Notes: generated by a model from the sequence alone, not told the origin. 64,000 bases of DNA from Sphingomonas vulcanisoli (GCF_011761305.1 NZ_JAAOZC010000001.1:310001-374000), one strand, 5' to 3'; shown: positions 17,322 to 26,535, numbered from the stretch's first letter. Made by a program: numbers and translations.

Positions 17322-18638
17322 ATGACGGCAACCGATGAGCAAAAGCCTGCGCACGTCGGGCGGCGCGGCAAGATCCGCTGGATCGTCTGCGGCTTTCTCT
17401 TCTTCGCGGTCGTGCTCAGCTATGTCGATCGCCTCGTCCTGCCCGTGCTCAAGCCCGATCTTCAGGCGCGCTATGGCTGGAGCGAGTCGGGCTATGCCGA
17501 TCTCGCGATCTGGTTTCAGGCGGTCTACGGGCTTTCCTATGTAGCGTTCGGGCGGCTGGTCGATCGCGTCGGCGCACGCACCGGCTATGCGATTGCAGTC
17601 GTCCTCTGGACGATCGGGCATGTCGCGCACATCGCCTTCACCTCCACGCGCGGCCTTTTGATCGCGCGCATTCCGCTGGCGATGGGTGAAGGCGGCGCTT
17701 TCCCCGCTGCGCTCGCCGCCACCAACGAATGGTTTCCGGCGCGTGAGCGCGCGCTGGCGATCGGCATCTTCAACGCGGGTTCGAACGTGGGCGCGATCGT
17801 CACGCCGCTGATCGTGCCGTTCATCGCGGTTTCGTTCGGCTGGCGCATGGCGTTCATCGCCACGGGGTTGCTGACCGTGGTGTGGCTGACCGGCTGGCTC
17901 GCTTTTTATCGGTCGCCGCGCCAGCAGCCCCTGGTCAGCAAGGCGGAACTGGCGTGGATCGGATCGGAGCCGGCCGACGCCGTGAAACCCCCGCGCGTGC
18001 CGCTGGCCCGGCTGCTGCGCCTGCGCCAGACCTGGGCCTACATCCTCGGCCGCTTCATGATCGATCCGGTGTGGTGGACCTTCCTCTTCTGGCTGCCCGA
18101 CTTCTTCAGCCGCCGCTACCATCTCAAGATGACCGAGTTCGGCCCGCCACTGGTCGCCATATATCTATGCGCGGATGTCGGATCGGTCGCAGGCGGATGG
18201 TTTTCGTCGCACCTGATCGGCCGGGGCCGGGCGCTGGGGCGAGCGCGCAAGACGGCGATGTTCGTAGCGGCGCTGTGCGCGGTGCCGATCGCATTCGCCG
18301 CGTCCGCGCCGGGCATCTGGACGGCGGTCGCGCTGATCGGTCTGGCCTGCGCGGGCCATCAGGCCTTTTCCGCCAACCTTTATGCTTTGCCGGGCGATCT
18401 CTTCCCACGACACATGGTGGGCTCGGTGGTCGGTTTGGGCGGGCTGGGCGGCGCGCTCGGCGGGATGCTGATGGCGAAATTCGCGGGCGCCATTCTTGAA
18501 AAGCTCGGCAGCTACCAGCCGATCTTTGTTGCCGCCGCCTTCGCCTATCTGACGGCGCTCGGCATCATCCAGCTCATTCTGCCGGGGTATTCGTCGGCGC
18601 ACGGGAAAAACAACACCGGCAATGGCATTAAGAGCTAA
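17322..18638 (+). CDS. MFS transporter, hexuronate/sugar-acid type
   Basis: A 438-residue, 12-helix MFS protein of the same ACS-like group as the one at 996-2246: LSYVDRLVLPVLKPDLQARYGWSE in the first loop, PLAMGEGGAFPAALAATNEWFP, and IFNAGSNVGAIVTPLIVPF. AGGAGAG precedes the ATG at 17322. It is divergent from the TonB receptor and downstream of candidate operators, so it likely carries the inner-membrane step for the glucuronate or glucuronide released in the periplasm. Two such permeases in one locus may differ in substrate (free uronate versus disaccharide). Confidence 0.85.
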   Translation: MTATDEQKPAHVGRRGKIRWIVCGFLFFAVVLSYVDRLVLPVLKPDLQARYGWSESGYADLAIWFQAVYGLSYVAFGRLVDRVGARTGYAIAVVLWTIGHVAHIAFTSTRGLLIARIPLAMGEGGAFPAALAATNEWFPARERALAIGIFNAGSNVGAIVTPLIVPFIAVSFGWRMAFIATGLLTVVWLTGWLAFYRSPRQQPLVSKAELAWIGSEPADAVKPPRVPLARLLRLRQTWAYILGRFMIDPVWWTFLFWLPDFFSRRYHLKMTEFGPPLVAIYLCADVGSVAGGWFSSHLIGRGRALGRARKTAMFVAALCAVPIAFAASAPGIWTAVALIGLACAGHQAFSANLYALPGDLFPRHMVGSVVGLGGLGGALGGMLMAKFAGAILEKLGSYQPIFVAAAFAYLTALGIIQLILPGYSSAHGKNNTGNGIKS

Positions 18639-18707
18639 GCGAGCCTTCAGGGTGCCGAAGACCTGTGCCGCAACCATGTGCGGACACTGAGGCGAAGAAG
18701 GTGTCGG

Positions 18708-21227
18708 CTAGCGCTGAAACGTGCCCGCTTTTACCAGATCGCCGGGCGATGCTGAGTTGCCGGCCCAAACGGTAAACCGGCCCTTCGGAATGACCCACGC
18801 CTTGATGGCGGCGTTCCAGACGCTGAGCGGGTGGTTGCTGCCGGCAGGGTCGATCGTGATTTCGACCGCCTTCGAGGCCCCCGGCGCCAGGTCAATATGT
18901 TGGAACCCGATCAGGCGCTTGGGCGGCTGCGGCGCGCCCAATGCGTCCGCGCTGGGCGGCAGAGAAAGATAAACCTGCATCACCTGCCTTCCGGCGTTCT
19001 GGCTGCTGTTCTTCACGGTCGCCGATACGCGATATCCGCCCGATTTGGCTTCGGGCGACAGCCTGGGCTTTGTCGCGGTGAAGCGGGAATAGGACAGACC
19101 GTGGCCAAACGGAAAGGCTACGCAGGGATTGGAGGCTGCCGTCACGGCGCAGGAACCGCTCACATTCGCGTCATACCACCGATAGCCGATGGCAAGCTTT
19201 TCGCTGTATATCACTGTCTGCTTGGAGCCGCTGGGCACTCCGGGATATTGCTGCGCGGTAACGGCATCGAGGAATGTTTTGCCCGCGATCGGAAAGGTCA
19301 CCGGTAGGCGGCCGGAGGGGTTGACCTTGCCTAGCAAAAGATCGGCGGTGATATTGCCATCCTCCTGCCCCGGGAACCAGACCTCGAGGATTGCGGGGCC
19401 TTGGGCGCCCACCAATGCAGGATCCATCGCGATGCTGGCATTGTCCTTAAGGACCAGCACGGTCTTCTGCGCCATCTTCGCTGCTGTGGTGGAGTTGGCG
19501 GAAAGGATCGCCTTGATCATCGCGGTGGTGCCGCTGAGCTTGGCCTGATTGTCGGCCGGATTAACGGTCGCAATTTTGCTGGGCTTGGCCACATACCAAT
19601 CGAGCGACATGCCGGCGGAGGCCAAGGCGGCGAGCTTCTGGCCATCGGCCGTTGCAAAGGTGGCGCGGTCTGCGCCCTCTTCGCTGTTGGTGCCGGCCAT
19701 GATGACGATCGAGTCCGCTTTGGCGATGATCACCAGGGCCTGATCGAAGGGTACGGATTTTCCGTCGATCGTCGCGGTGGCGTTGTCGTCGTCAACCAGC
19801 ACCAGCTTTACCGTGGCGCTTTCGGGAAGGCCGCCGCGCAGGCCCTCGATCGGGCTGACGGCATAATGCGGCACCACGTCCGAGCTGCCGCCGCCCGCGC
19901 CGATCCATTTGCCCAAGATCGAGCCGCCGGTGATCGCTTGCTGGGCGTAAGGCTGCGATGCCTTGCCGACGAGGACGATGGTTTTGGCCGTTGCCGCAAT
20001 CGGCAGAGCGCCGTTGTTCTGGAGCAGGACGGCGCCGCTGGCGCCGATTTCGCGCGCAATTTTGCCATTCGTGACGAAATCGATCGGCGTCTGCACCAGC
20101 GGGCGATCGAAAATGCCGGCCTTGAACATCTGCGTGTAGCGGCGCTCCAGCGCGGTATCGATCTCGGTCTGCGTGATCGTTCCGGCCTTCAGCGCGGCGC
20201 GGATTTTCACGGGCGTCCAGTGAAGCGGTGTCGGCATTTCATGATCGGTGCCGGCGGCAAGCGAGGCCTCGGTCGTCTTCATCGCGAAGAAGTCGCTCTG
20301 GACGTAGCCGGAGAACTTCCAGTCGTCGCGCAGCACCTGCGTCAGCATCGGCTTGTTGTCGCACGCCTGCAGGCCGTTGAGGAAGTTATATGAGCACATG
20401 ATCGCTGCGACGTGACCGTCTTTCACGCTCATCTCGAAAGGGATGAGATAGAGTTCGCGGAGCGTCTGCTCGTCAACCGTCTCCTGGATGGTCATCCGGT
20501 TGGTTTCCTGCTCGTTGGCGACGAAATGCTTCGCCATGCCGATCAGGCCCTTTGACTGGACAGCCTTTATCTCTGCCACCGCCATCGTGCCGGCGAGATA
20601 GGGATCCTCGCCATAATATTCGAAATTGCGGCCGCCGATCGGCAGGCGAGCGAGGTTCATGCCCGGCGCCTCAAAAACGTGCAGCGCGAGGTTGTTCATC
20701 TCCCTGGCGATGACGCCTCCGAACGCCGCGGCAACGCGCGGATCGAAGGAGGCCGCAACCGCCATAGCCGAGGGGAGGGCGGTCGCCTGGGCGGAGGTCG
20801 GATCGGTATAGGGGCGCCAAACCGGTTCCTTGCCGCCGTCCATCGCCGCCTTAACGCTTGTTGAGATGCAATCATTCTGGCCGACGCCCACCGGCCCGTT
20901 CGTGATGCGGAAGGTGGGAATGGCGAGAGCCTTGATCCCGCTGACGTGACGCGCGCCATAGCAAGCGGGCAGTTCCGGGAGAATCTCGGGCGTGCTGCCG
21001 GTGAGCTGCTGCAGCTTCTGGTCTAGGGTCATTTTCGCGATGAGCTGCCGCGCGCGGGAGCGTGCGATGCTCTCTTTTGCCTGATCGCTGGATGGCGCGC
21101 CTTGCTTGGCAACGATGGCTTTCGCCATCCACGGCAAGGCCGCGGCCGACGTCAAAGGAGCCGAGAAAACGCTGGAAATTAGCGCGCATGCCAATGAAGG
21201 ACAGGCAGCGAATTTTCGCATTACCAT
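18708..21227 (-). CDS. Secreted GH3 beta-glycosidase
   Basis: An 839-residue family 3 glycosidase with a signal peptide (SLACALISSVFSAPLTSAAA). The (beta/alpha)8 domain has KHFVANEQETNR and the nucleophile Asp in YVQSDFFAM. The second alpha/beta domain contains VLLQNNGALPI and VVWFPGQEDG-like sequence (EVWFPGQEDGNIT). A fibronectin type III-like domain ends the protein after FPFGHGLSYS. GH3 enzymes of this plan are mostly beta-glucosidases or beta-xylosidases; which one cannot be told. GGAGAGG precedes the ATG at 21227. It is convergent with the MFS gene and has two operator-like motifs upstream, so it likely belongs to the uronate regulon. Confidence 0.9.
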   Translation of the reverse strand: MVMRKFAACPSLACALISSVFSAPLTSAAALPWMAKAIVAKQGAPSSDQAKESIARSRARQLIAKMTLDQKLQQLTGSTPEILPELPACYGARHVSGIKALAIPTFRITNGPVGVGQNDCISTSVKAAMDGGKEPVWRPYTDPTSAQATALPSAMAVAASFDPRVAAAFGGVIAREMNNLALHVFEAPGMNLARLPIGGRNFEYYGEDPYLAGTMAVAEIKAVQSKGLIGMAKHFVANEQETNRMTIQETVDEQTLRELYLIPFEMSVKDGHVAAIMCSYNFLNGLQACDNKPMLTQVLRDDWKFSGYVQSDFFAMKTTEASLAAGTDHEMPTPLHWTPVKIRAALKAGTITQTEIDTALERRYTQMFKAGIFDRPLVQTPIDFVTNGKIAREIGASGAVLLQNNGALPIAATAKTIVLVGKASQPYAQQAITGGSILGKWIGAGGGSSDVVPHYAVSPIEGLRGGLPESATVKLVLVDDDNATATIDGKSVPFDQALVIIAKADSIVIMAGTNSEEGADRATFATADGQKLAALASAGMSLDWYVAKPSKIATVNPADNQAKLSGTTAMIKAILSANSTTAAKMAQKTVLVLKDNASIAMDPALVGAQGPAILEVWFPGQEDGNITADLLLGKVNPSGRLPVTFPIAGKTFLDAVTAQQYPGVPSGSKQTVIYSEKLAIGYRWYDANVSGSCAVTAASNPCVAFPFGHGLSYSRFTATKPRLSPEAKSGGYRVSATVKNSSQNAGRQVMQVYLSLPPSADALGAPQPPKRLIGFQHIDLAPGASKAVEITIDPAGSNHPLSVWNAAIKAWVIPKGRFTVWAGNSASPGDLVKAGTFQR

Positions 21228-21287
21228 CGCAAGACCTCTCCGTGATGCGTGCTAGTCCACGCTGCACGTCAAATGGCACGGCTCATC

Positions 21288-21298
21288 CGGCCTGACCA
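21288..21298. promoter_or_regulatory. Candidate GntR/FadR-type operator (copy 5) upstream of GH3
   Basis: CGGCCTGACCA, one base different from the inverted consensus, lies 61 bases before the GH3 start, just next to an AT-rich stretch (21299-21335) that could hold the promoter. Confidence 0.55.
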
Positions 21299-21356
21299 CA
21301 AAATTTTAGAATATTAGAGAAAATCGCTTAATTACCGCATCTTGGTCGGAGTATTC

Positions 21357-21367
21357 TGGTAAGGCCA
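21357..21367. promoter_or_regulatory. Candidate GntR/FadR-type operator (copy 6) upstream of GH3
   Basis: TGGTAAGGCCA, one base different from TGGTCAGGCCA. With copy 5 it flanks the AT-rich promoter stretch at a centre-to-centre distance of 69 bases. It ends two bases before the stop codon of the IS6 transposase fragment. Confidence 0.5.
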
Positions 21368-21369
21368 GA

Positions 21370-21525
21370 TTAGCGCAGTCTATCGGTGGTGATCTGCCCG
21401 GGCGAGCCGTGGCGCTTGAGCGCCTTCTTCATGAAGGCAAGGGCGGCCTTCCCGTCCCCGGTTTTGGTGACGTAGCTCTCGAGTATCTCACCCTCGTGAT
21501 CGACGGCGCGCCAGAGATAATGGTC
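21370..21525 (-). pseudogene. IS6-family transposase fragment (central DDE part)
   Basis: About 50 residues are clear IS6-family (IS26/IS6100-like) transposase: YLWRAVDHEGEILESYV followed by TKTGDGKAALAFMKKALKRHG and QITTDRLR. The segment covers the first catalytic Asp region and ends where the second (usually TDGLRSY) should continue. Start, zinc-finger/HTH part and C terminus are absent and no terminal repeats are visible. It is a dead remnant between the GH3 promoter and the D-lactate dehydrogenase gene, marking the joint between two functional blocks. Confidence 0.8.
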
Positions 21526-21565
21526 TGACAACGCCCCCCTCTGGCGATAGCAGTGACGCGGCCAT

Positions 21566-23263
21566 TCACTCGGCCCAAAAACGCTCGCGCGTCGTGCTTC
21601 CGATCCCTGGGTTGAGCTGATTGCACGGGTCGAGACCACGATAGAATCCCGCGAGATCGGGTTTTGCCCGGTAAAGGTGCCCGACGTTATGTTCGGCCGG
21701 ATATTCGGCACCCCGCTCATCGAGCATCTTCCACATCATATGTTCCAGCGCCAACGCATCCGTGCCCTTCCTCACGATATAATCCTGATGAAAGACCTGG
21801 CAGAAGAAGTGGCCATAGTAGAGGCTATGGATCACTGGGCTTGCGATATGATCGGGTAAGACTTCCACCCAGTCGCGCGTGTTGCGTGGCAACGCGATAT
21901 CGAGCGCGACGATGTCTTCCACCTCATCCCGATGGATGGCCCGATAGCGAACCGCGGCGCCTGCGGTAACAAAGCGGTGGAGAAACGCACTGTTGGCTTC
22001 GTCGGGCGTGCATTCGAAGAACGCGCTATCGGGATGGCCGAATTGCTGCGCCAGAACGGATCGCGTTTTCACCGCCTCGGTGAACGGCATCTTCACAATC
22101 AAATGATGTTCGAAGCGATCGCGAAACTCTCTCATCCTTGGCGGGAGATGGTCGGGGAGCAATCGGCCAAAGCGTTGCATCAACCGATCACTCAGGTTCG
22201 GCCCAAGGAAACCGAAACGGTCCGCCCAGCCATCGATGCGCGCCTTAGCGGCGAAGAGCGTTGGAAGGCGGGACGTTCCGAGGCGCTTTATCGCAGCGAA
22301 CATATCCTTGCCGTAGACGTCGGCGATATCGAAGGCGGTGCGGTGCATATACTCACCCGCGACCGGCAGCTCATCGAACGCGCTCAAAATGGTCCGCCTC
22401 AGATCGGTGAACTTGGCCGGGTCATCGGTTCCGAGATAGAAGGTTACGTCGCCTTCGGACTTTGGGAAGGTATCGAGGCGCACGGCGAAGACGATCAGCT
22501 TCCCGGCGCTGCCTGCCGTTTCGTAGAGGCAGCGCTCATCGGCGTTGAACCTTGCCGGTTGGTCGCTGTCGATCTGCCGGACATGCTGGGCATAGGATCG
22601 GTCATGAGCCAGCCGATCGGTGCAGTCCTGAACGTCTTCCGGCGCGAACGAGCCAGCCTCGAGCCGATCCAGTACGTGCTCGGGATCGTCACCGAGCTCG
22701 ACGCCGAGGTGATTGACCAGACGGAGTTGACGATCCTGGCCGATGCTGCCGAACAGCCCGAGCTGGGTGTAGGCCGGCCCGCGTTGCACCAGCGATCCTC
22801 CCGAATTGTTGCACACCCCGCCGATGACGGACGCTCCCAAGCAGGAGGATCCGATCACCGAATGCGGTTCCCGACCGATAGGTACGAGAACTGCCTCTAG
22901 TTCGTGCAGGGTCGCTCCGGGAAGGCATATGACCTGTGAACCTCCGCGGACTAAATGGATGCCCTTCAGCCGGCTGGTACTGATGACAACCACGCCTCCG
23001 GGATAATCGTCGCCCGCCGGCGTCGAACCGCCGGTAAGGCCGGTGTTGGATGCCTGCATGATAATGGTGACGTCGGCGGAAACGCAGGCCTGAGCCACTC
23101 TCCAAAGTTGCGTGAGGCTGCCGGGCCGTACCACAGCGATCGCGCTGCCCGTGCCGGTTCGATAGCCGGTCCGGAACCGGGCAGTCTCCCGAGCGCCAGT
23201 GAGGACATGCCGCGGGCCGACAATCTCTCGGAAGGCATGGTGAAGGGGATGATCGATGCGCAT
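21566..23263 (-). CDS. dld: Quinone-dependent D-lactate dehydrogenase
   Basis: A 565-residue FAD enzyme close in length to E. coli Dld. It oxidises D-lactate to pyruvate at the inner membrane face. The PCMH-type FAD domain is seen in IIMQASNTGLTGGSTP and GGVCNNSGGSLVQRGPAYT; the membrane-binding and C-terminal domains end with AEHNVGHLYRAKPDL and DPCNQLNPGIG. It is divergent from the amino-sugar kinase. MurQ, encoded 10 kb further on, splits MurNAc-6-phosphate into GlcNAc-6-phosphate and D-lactate, so this gene fits as the step that uses the released D-lactate. Confidence 0.92.
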   Translation of the reverse strand: MRIDHPLHHAFREIVGPRHVLTGARETARFRTGYRTGTGSAIAVVRPGSLTQLWRVAQACVSADVTIIMQASNTGLTGGSTPAGDDYPGGVVVISTSRLKGIHLVRGGSQVICLPGATLHELEAVLVPIGREPHSVIGSSCLGASVIGGVCNNSGGSLVQRGPAYTQLGLFGSIGQDRQLRLVNHLGVELGDDPEHVLDRLEAGSFAPEDVQDCTDRLAHDRSYAQHVRQIDSDQPARFNADERCLYETAGSAGKLIVFAVRLDTFPKSEGDVTFYLGTDDPAKFTDLRRTILSAFDELPVAGEYMHRTAFDIADVYGKDMFAAIKRLGTSRLPTLFAAKARIDGWADRFGFLGPNLSDRLMQRFGRLLPDHLPPRMREFRDRFEHHLIVKMPFTEAVKTRSVLAQQFGHPDSAFFECTPDEANSAFLHRFVTAGAAVRYRAIHRDEVEDIVALDIALPRNTRDWVEVLPDHIASPVIHSLYYGHFFCQVFHQDYIVRKGTDALALEHMMWKMLDERGAEYPAEHNVGHLYRAKPDLAGFYRGLDPCNQLNPGIGSTTRERFWAE

Positions 23264-23398
23264 CGTGAGTTCCTACCCTAAGGGCAGATCGCCGACCGCG
23301 ATCCGGCCTATCGGCCACCGCCGCTTCGACTTAGCAGTTGCCGAGCGTTGGTCGAAGGTGCTTAACCGCCACCTTCCTTCCCGCGGAATTGGGATTTC

Positions 23399-24268
23399 AT
23401 GACCTTCTATCTCGGTGTGGATGCGGGCGGCAGCAACTGCCGTTGCCGGATCACCAAGCCTGATGGAACCGTGATCGGTACGGGGGCCGGCGGCCAGGCC
23501 AATGCCCGGATCGGGCTCGACAGGCTTTATGCGGAACTCGTTCTGGTCACGGATCAGGCGATTGGCGAGGCCGGACTTTCCGAAGCGCAGGTGACGCAAA
23601 TCCACGCGGGCATAGGGCTTGCGGGCATTTCGCGGCCGGGGATACGCGAAGGTCTGGGCGGTTTCGCCTTTCCGTTCGCTTCGGTGGCCTATGAGAGCGA
23701 CGCATATATTGCCAACCTGGGCGCCAATGGGGGCGGCGAGGGCGCTATCCTGATCATCGGGACGGGCAGCATCGGCCATATCCGGCTGGCCAGCGGCACA
23801 TTCACTATCGGCGGTTACGGGTTTCCCATATCGGACGAGGGAAGTGGCGCGGCGCTGGGCCTGAGCGCGATGCGCCATGCTTTGAGGGCACTCGACGGCC
23901 GGACGCGCAAGACGCCCCTTAGCACCGCCGTCACGGAGCGGTTCGATCATGACACCGCACGGGCCATCGCCTGGATGGCCGAGGCCAGCCCGCGCGACTA
24001 CGGAATCTTCGCGCCATTGGTCATGGACTATGCTGAGGCTGACGATGAGATCGCCCGATCTATCGTCGAGGATGCGGCGCTCCACATCGAACGCTTCATC
24101 GAGACGATTTTCGCCCGAGGGGCGCCCCGCTGCGTGCTGGTTGGGGGGCTGGCGCCGAGGATGAAGCCATGGTTGCGTTCGCGAACGGTGGAAAGGCTGA
24201 GTGAACCGCTCGGCGATCCGCTCGACGGCGCCCTTGCGCTGGCCCGTGAGACATCGCTCTCCGGCTGA
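23399..24268 (+). CDS. BadF/BadG-type ATPase, probable N-acetylglucosamine/glucosamine kinase
   Basis: A 289-residue ASKHA-fold kinase of the BadF/BadG/BcrA/BcrD group to which GlcNAc and glucosamine kinases belong. Phosphate-binding loops are visible: LGVDAGGSNCRCRI at the N terminus, LIIGTGSIGHI, PISDEGSGAALG and VLVGGLAPRMKPW. It likely phosphorylates imported GlcNAc or GlcN so that NagA and NagB-II can act. It is divergent from dld and convergent with nagA. Exact sugar uncertain. Confidence 0.85.
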   Translation: MTFYLGVDAGGSNCRCRITKPDGTVIGTGAGGQANARIGLDRLYAELVLVTDQAIGEAGLSEAQVTQIHAGIGLAGISRPGIREGLGGFAFPFASVAYESDAYIANLGANGGGEGAILIIGTGSIGHIRLASGTFTIGGYGFPISDEGSGAALGLSAMRHALRALDGRTRKTPLSTAVTERFDHDTARAIAWMAEASPRDYGIFAPLVMDYAEADDEIARSIVEDAALHIERFIETIFARGAPRCVLVGGLAPRMKPWLRSRTVERLSEPLGDPLDGALALARETSLSG

Positions 24269-24300
24269 TCGCGGCCCCGCCGGCGACGCTCGGCCATTTC

Positions 24301-25452
24301 TCATTCGCCGTTGTCGTCGCGGTCTCCGGCGATCCACGTCCGCGTTACACGCCGTTGCGCGTCGAGGTGGACCAGGTCGGCAGACAGTCCGGGCGCGATC
24401 GATCCCCGCTCGTTATCGAGTCTGAGAAATGTCGCCGGATTGCCGCTCGCCATCCGTGATGCTTCGCAGATCGTGCAGCCGAGCATATCCATGGCGTTGC
24501 GGAACGCCTGCGCCATGCTCAGCGCCGAGCCGGCGAGCGTGCCATCCGGCCCTCGGCATGTACCATCGACTATTTGTATCGGCTGACCCATGAGAGTGAA
24601 GGAATTCTTCACGCCTCCCACGGGAGGCATTGCGTCGGTGACGAGCATCGCTCCTTCCATCCCGCGGGCGTTGATCGCGATCCGCAACGTCGCCGGATGA
24701 ACGTGCAGCCCGTCCACGATCAGGCCGAAGTGACTGCCGCGATCAATCAAGGCCGCGCCAACCATCCCCGGCTCGCGACTACCGAGCTGCGTCATCGCGT
24801 TGAACAAATGCGTGAATCCGCATAGTCCGTCCGCGAGCGCTGCCCGGGTCTGTTCGAAGTCAGCCAAGCTGTGGCCGGCGGCAACCAACACATCCGCCGC
24901 GCGCAGCTGAGCGATCGCTCCCGCCGGAGCGAGCTCGGGCGCCAGCGTGACCAACCGGACACCCTTGGTAGGGCGTGTGAGACGGGCCAGCACCTCACCA
25001 TCGATCGGGGCGAACCGGACATCGTCGTGGATCCCTTTCTTGGCGGGATTCAGATGCGGCCCCTCGATATGAAGACCAAGAACGCCGGAAATCCCATCCG
25101 CCAGGGACTGCTCGATCGCAGCGATCGCCCGATCGATCACCGGTACATGGTCGCTGATGAGCGTCGGCAGCAGGCCGGTCGTTCCGAAACGCCGATGCGC
25201 CTCGGCGATCTTGCGGATACCCTCCACCGTCGGCGCGTCGTTCAAAAGCACATCACCGCCGCCATTGACCTGAACATCGATGAAGCCGGGCGCCAGCCAG
25301 CCGCCGCCCATGTCGATTGTCGGCCAATCGGCCGATAACGAGGATGCGGGTGTCCAGCCCACAATCCGGCCATTCTCGATCAGCAGGGCTTGCCCTTCGG
25401 CAAGGCCATTGGGAAGGACGAGCGTGGCGCCGGTGATCGCCTCGCGGCTCAT
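24301..25452 (-). CDS. nagA: N-acetylglucosamine-6-phosphate deacetylase
   Basis: A 383-residue amidohydrolase-superfamily enzyme converting GlcNAc-6-phosphate to GlcN-6-phosphate and acetate. Signatures: APGFIDVQVNGGG, LGLHIEGPHLNPAKKGIHDD (metal Glu), VAAGHSLADFEQ (metal His), FTHLFNAMTQL and the catalytic Asp in LVTDAMPPVGG. The ATG at 25452 overlaps the nagB-II stop in an ATGA, so the two are coupled. The second His of the usual N-terminal D-x-H-x-H is reduced, as in other single-metal NagA proteins. Confidence 0.93.
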   Translation of the reverse strand: MSREAITGATLVLPNGLAEGQALLIENGRIVGWTPASSLSADWPTIDMGGGWLAPGFIDVQVNGGGDVLLNDAPTVEGIRKIAEAHRRFGTTGLLPTLISDHVPVIDRAIAAIEQSLADGISGVLGLHIEGPHLNPAKKGIHDDVRFAPIDGEVLARLTRPTKGVRLVTLAPELAPAGAIAQLRAADVLVAAGHSLADFEQTRAALADGLCGFTHLFNAMTQLGSREPGMVGAALIDRGSHFGLIVDGLHVHPATLRIAINARGMEGAMLVTDAMPPVGGVKNSFTLMGQPIQIVDGTCRGPDGTLAGSALSMAQAFRNAMDMLGCTICEASRMASGNPATFLRLDNERGSIAPGLSADLVHLDAQRRVTRTWIAGDRDDNGE

Positions 25453-26492
25453 AGCGTTTTGGTGACCTTGGCCAGATGAGGCGGGCTATCCGGATTCCGG
25501 CCTCTCGCGAGCGACAGGGCGTTCGCCAGCGCATAGAAGCTTTGGATGGCTCCAATCGCCTGGACGATGGGATGCCGTGACGACTCCATTGGAAGCACGA
25601 TGGACGCCGCACCGATGTCCCCGGCGGCTCCGGCGGCGATGACCGTAGCGCCGCGCGCGGCAAAGTCCTCCAGCCGCTCCTTCAGGCCCTCAGACGAGAC
25701 ATCGGCGGGGCCGAAGACCAGCACCGGATCGCCGTTCTTCACCAGGGTCATTGGGCCGTGAGCAACCTCCGCGACACTGAACGCTTCCGCGTACAGGCCT
25801 GCCGTCTCCTTGAGCTTGAGCGCGGCTTCGCCCGCGATCGGCAGCGTCGGTCCGCGTCCAAGGACGAGCAGATCATTGGCATCGCGAAGGTGGGGGAGGG
25901 CGTTGCTCCAGTCCTGCGCGCCGGCGGCGCGGAGCGCCGGCGCGATCGTCGGTAGCGCCTGTCTTAGTCCATCATCCTCGCTCCATTCTGCTACGAGATG
26001 GGTCAGCGCTACGAGGGTGGCGACGAAGCTTTTGGTGGCGGCAACGCTGGATTCCCGCCCCGCCCGGACCGGGATGGTAATGTCGCCAAGCGCGGCGAGA
26101 GGGGATTCTTCATCGTTGACGATCACGACGACCAGCGCCCCCATGCGTTTCGCGTCCTCGGCGGCTGCGATCAGATCGGGACTTCGGCCAGACTGAGAGA
26201 TAGCGATCAGCGGCACGTCCCGGAAGGATGCCGATGTCCGGCGGTATAGGGAGCCAATCGAAGGCGAATGGCTCAGCGTCGGGACACCGGCATAAACTTC
26301 CAGAAGATGCTTGGCGAAGGCCGCCGCCTGATCGGAGCTGCCGCGGGCCAGAGTGGCGGCGAACGGCGGCGCGAGCTTCCGCAGCCTCTGGCCGGCTTCG
26401 CGCACCAGATCCGCGTTACTCCGCAACTGAGCCTCACAGATCTCCGGCGCTTCCAACGCCTCGGACAGCATCAACGTGGAAACAGTGGACAT
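25449..26492 (-). CDS. nagB-II: SIS-domain glucosamine-6-phosphate deaminase (NagB-II type)
   Basis: A 347-residue protein with two SIS domains and no glutaminase domain, the build of NagB-II, the proteobacterial deaminase that replaces classical NagB. It converts GlcN-6-phosphate to fructose-6-phosphate and ammonia. Visible: TLARGSSDQAAAFAKHLLE, AISQSGRSPDLIAAA and ESSVAATKSFVATL in the first domain, and LVLGRGPTLPIAGEAALKLK, ETAGLYAEAFSVAEVAHGP in the second. The start at 26492 (MSTVSTLMLSEALEAPE) is chosen over the upstream open frame to 26567, which would run into the divergent gene. Coupled to nagA. Confidence 0.9.
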   Translation of the reverse strand: MSTVSTLMLSEALEAPEICEAQLRSNADLVREAGQRLRKLAPPFAATLARGSSDQAAAFAKHLLEVYAGVPTLSHSPSIGSLYRRTSASFRDVPLIAISQSGRSPDLIAAAEDAKRMGALVVVIVNDEESPLAALGDITIPVRAGRESSVAATKSFVATLVALTHLVAEWSEDDGLRQALPTIAPALRAAGAQDWSNALPHLRDANDLLVLGRGPTLPIAGEAALKLKETAGLYAEAFSVAEVAHGPMTLVKNGDPVLVFGPADVSSEGLKERLEDFAARGATVIAAGAAGDIGAASIVLPMESSRHPIVQAIGAIQSFYALANALSLARGRNPDSPPHLAKVTKTL

Positions 26493-26500
26493 GGTGGTCT

Positions 26501-26535
26501 TGATACCAGCAGCCAAATAACATGCAATGGTATCA
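26501..26535. promoter_or_regulatory. Inverted repeat TGATACCA / TGGTATCA, candidate operator of the amino-sugar cluster
   Basis: Eight-base arms at 26501-26508 and 26528-26535, 19 bases apart, lie in the 104-base divergent region between nagB-II and the PP2C-like gene. HutC-subfamily GntR regulators of GlcNAc genes bind dyads starting with TGGT, and such a regulator ends this cluster (33952-34695). A related half, TTGGTATTAGAGACG, lies at 28591-28605 before the TonB receptor. Assignment is inference. Confidence 0.4.

Noticed and set aside
18639-18707. Terminator between the converging MFS and GH3 genes
   Set aside because: Only short, imperfect self-complementary bits are present and no T-run; not enough to call.
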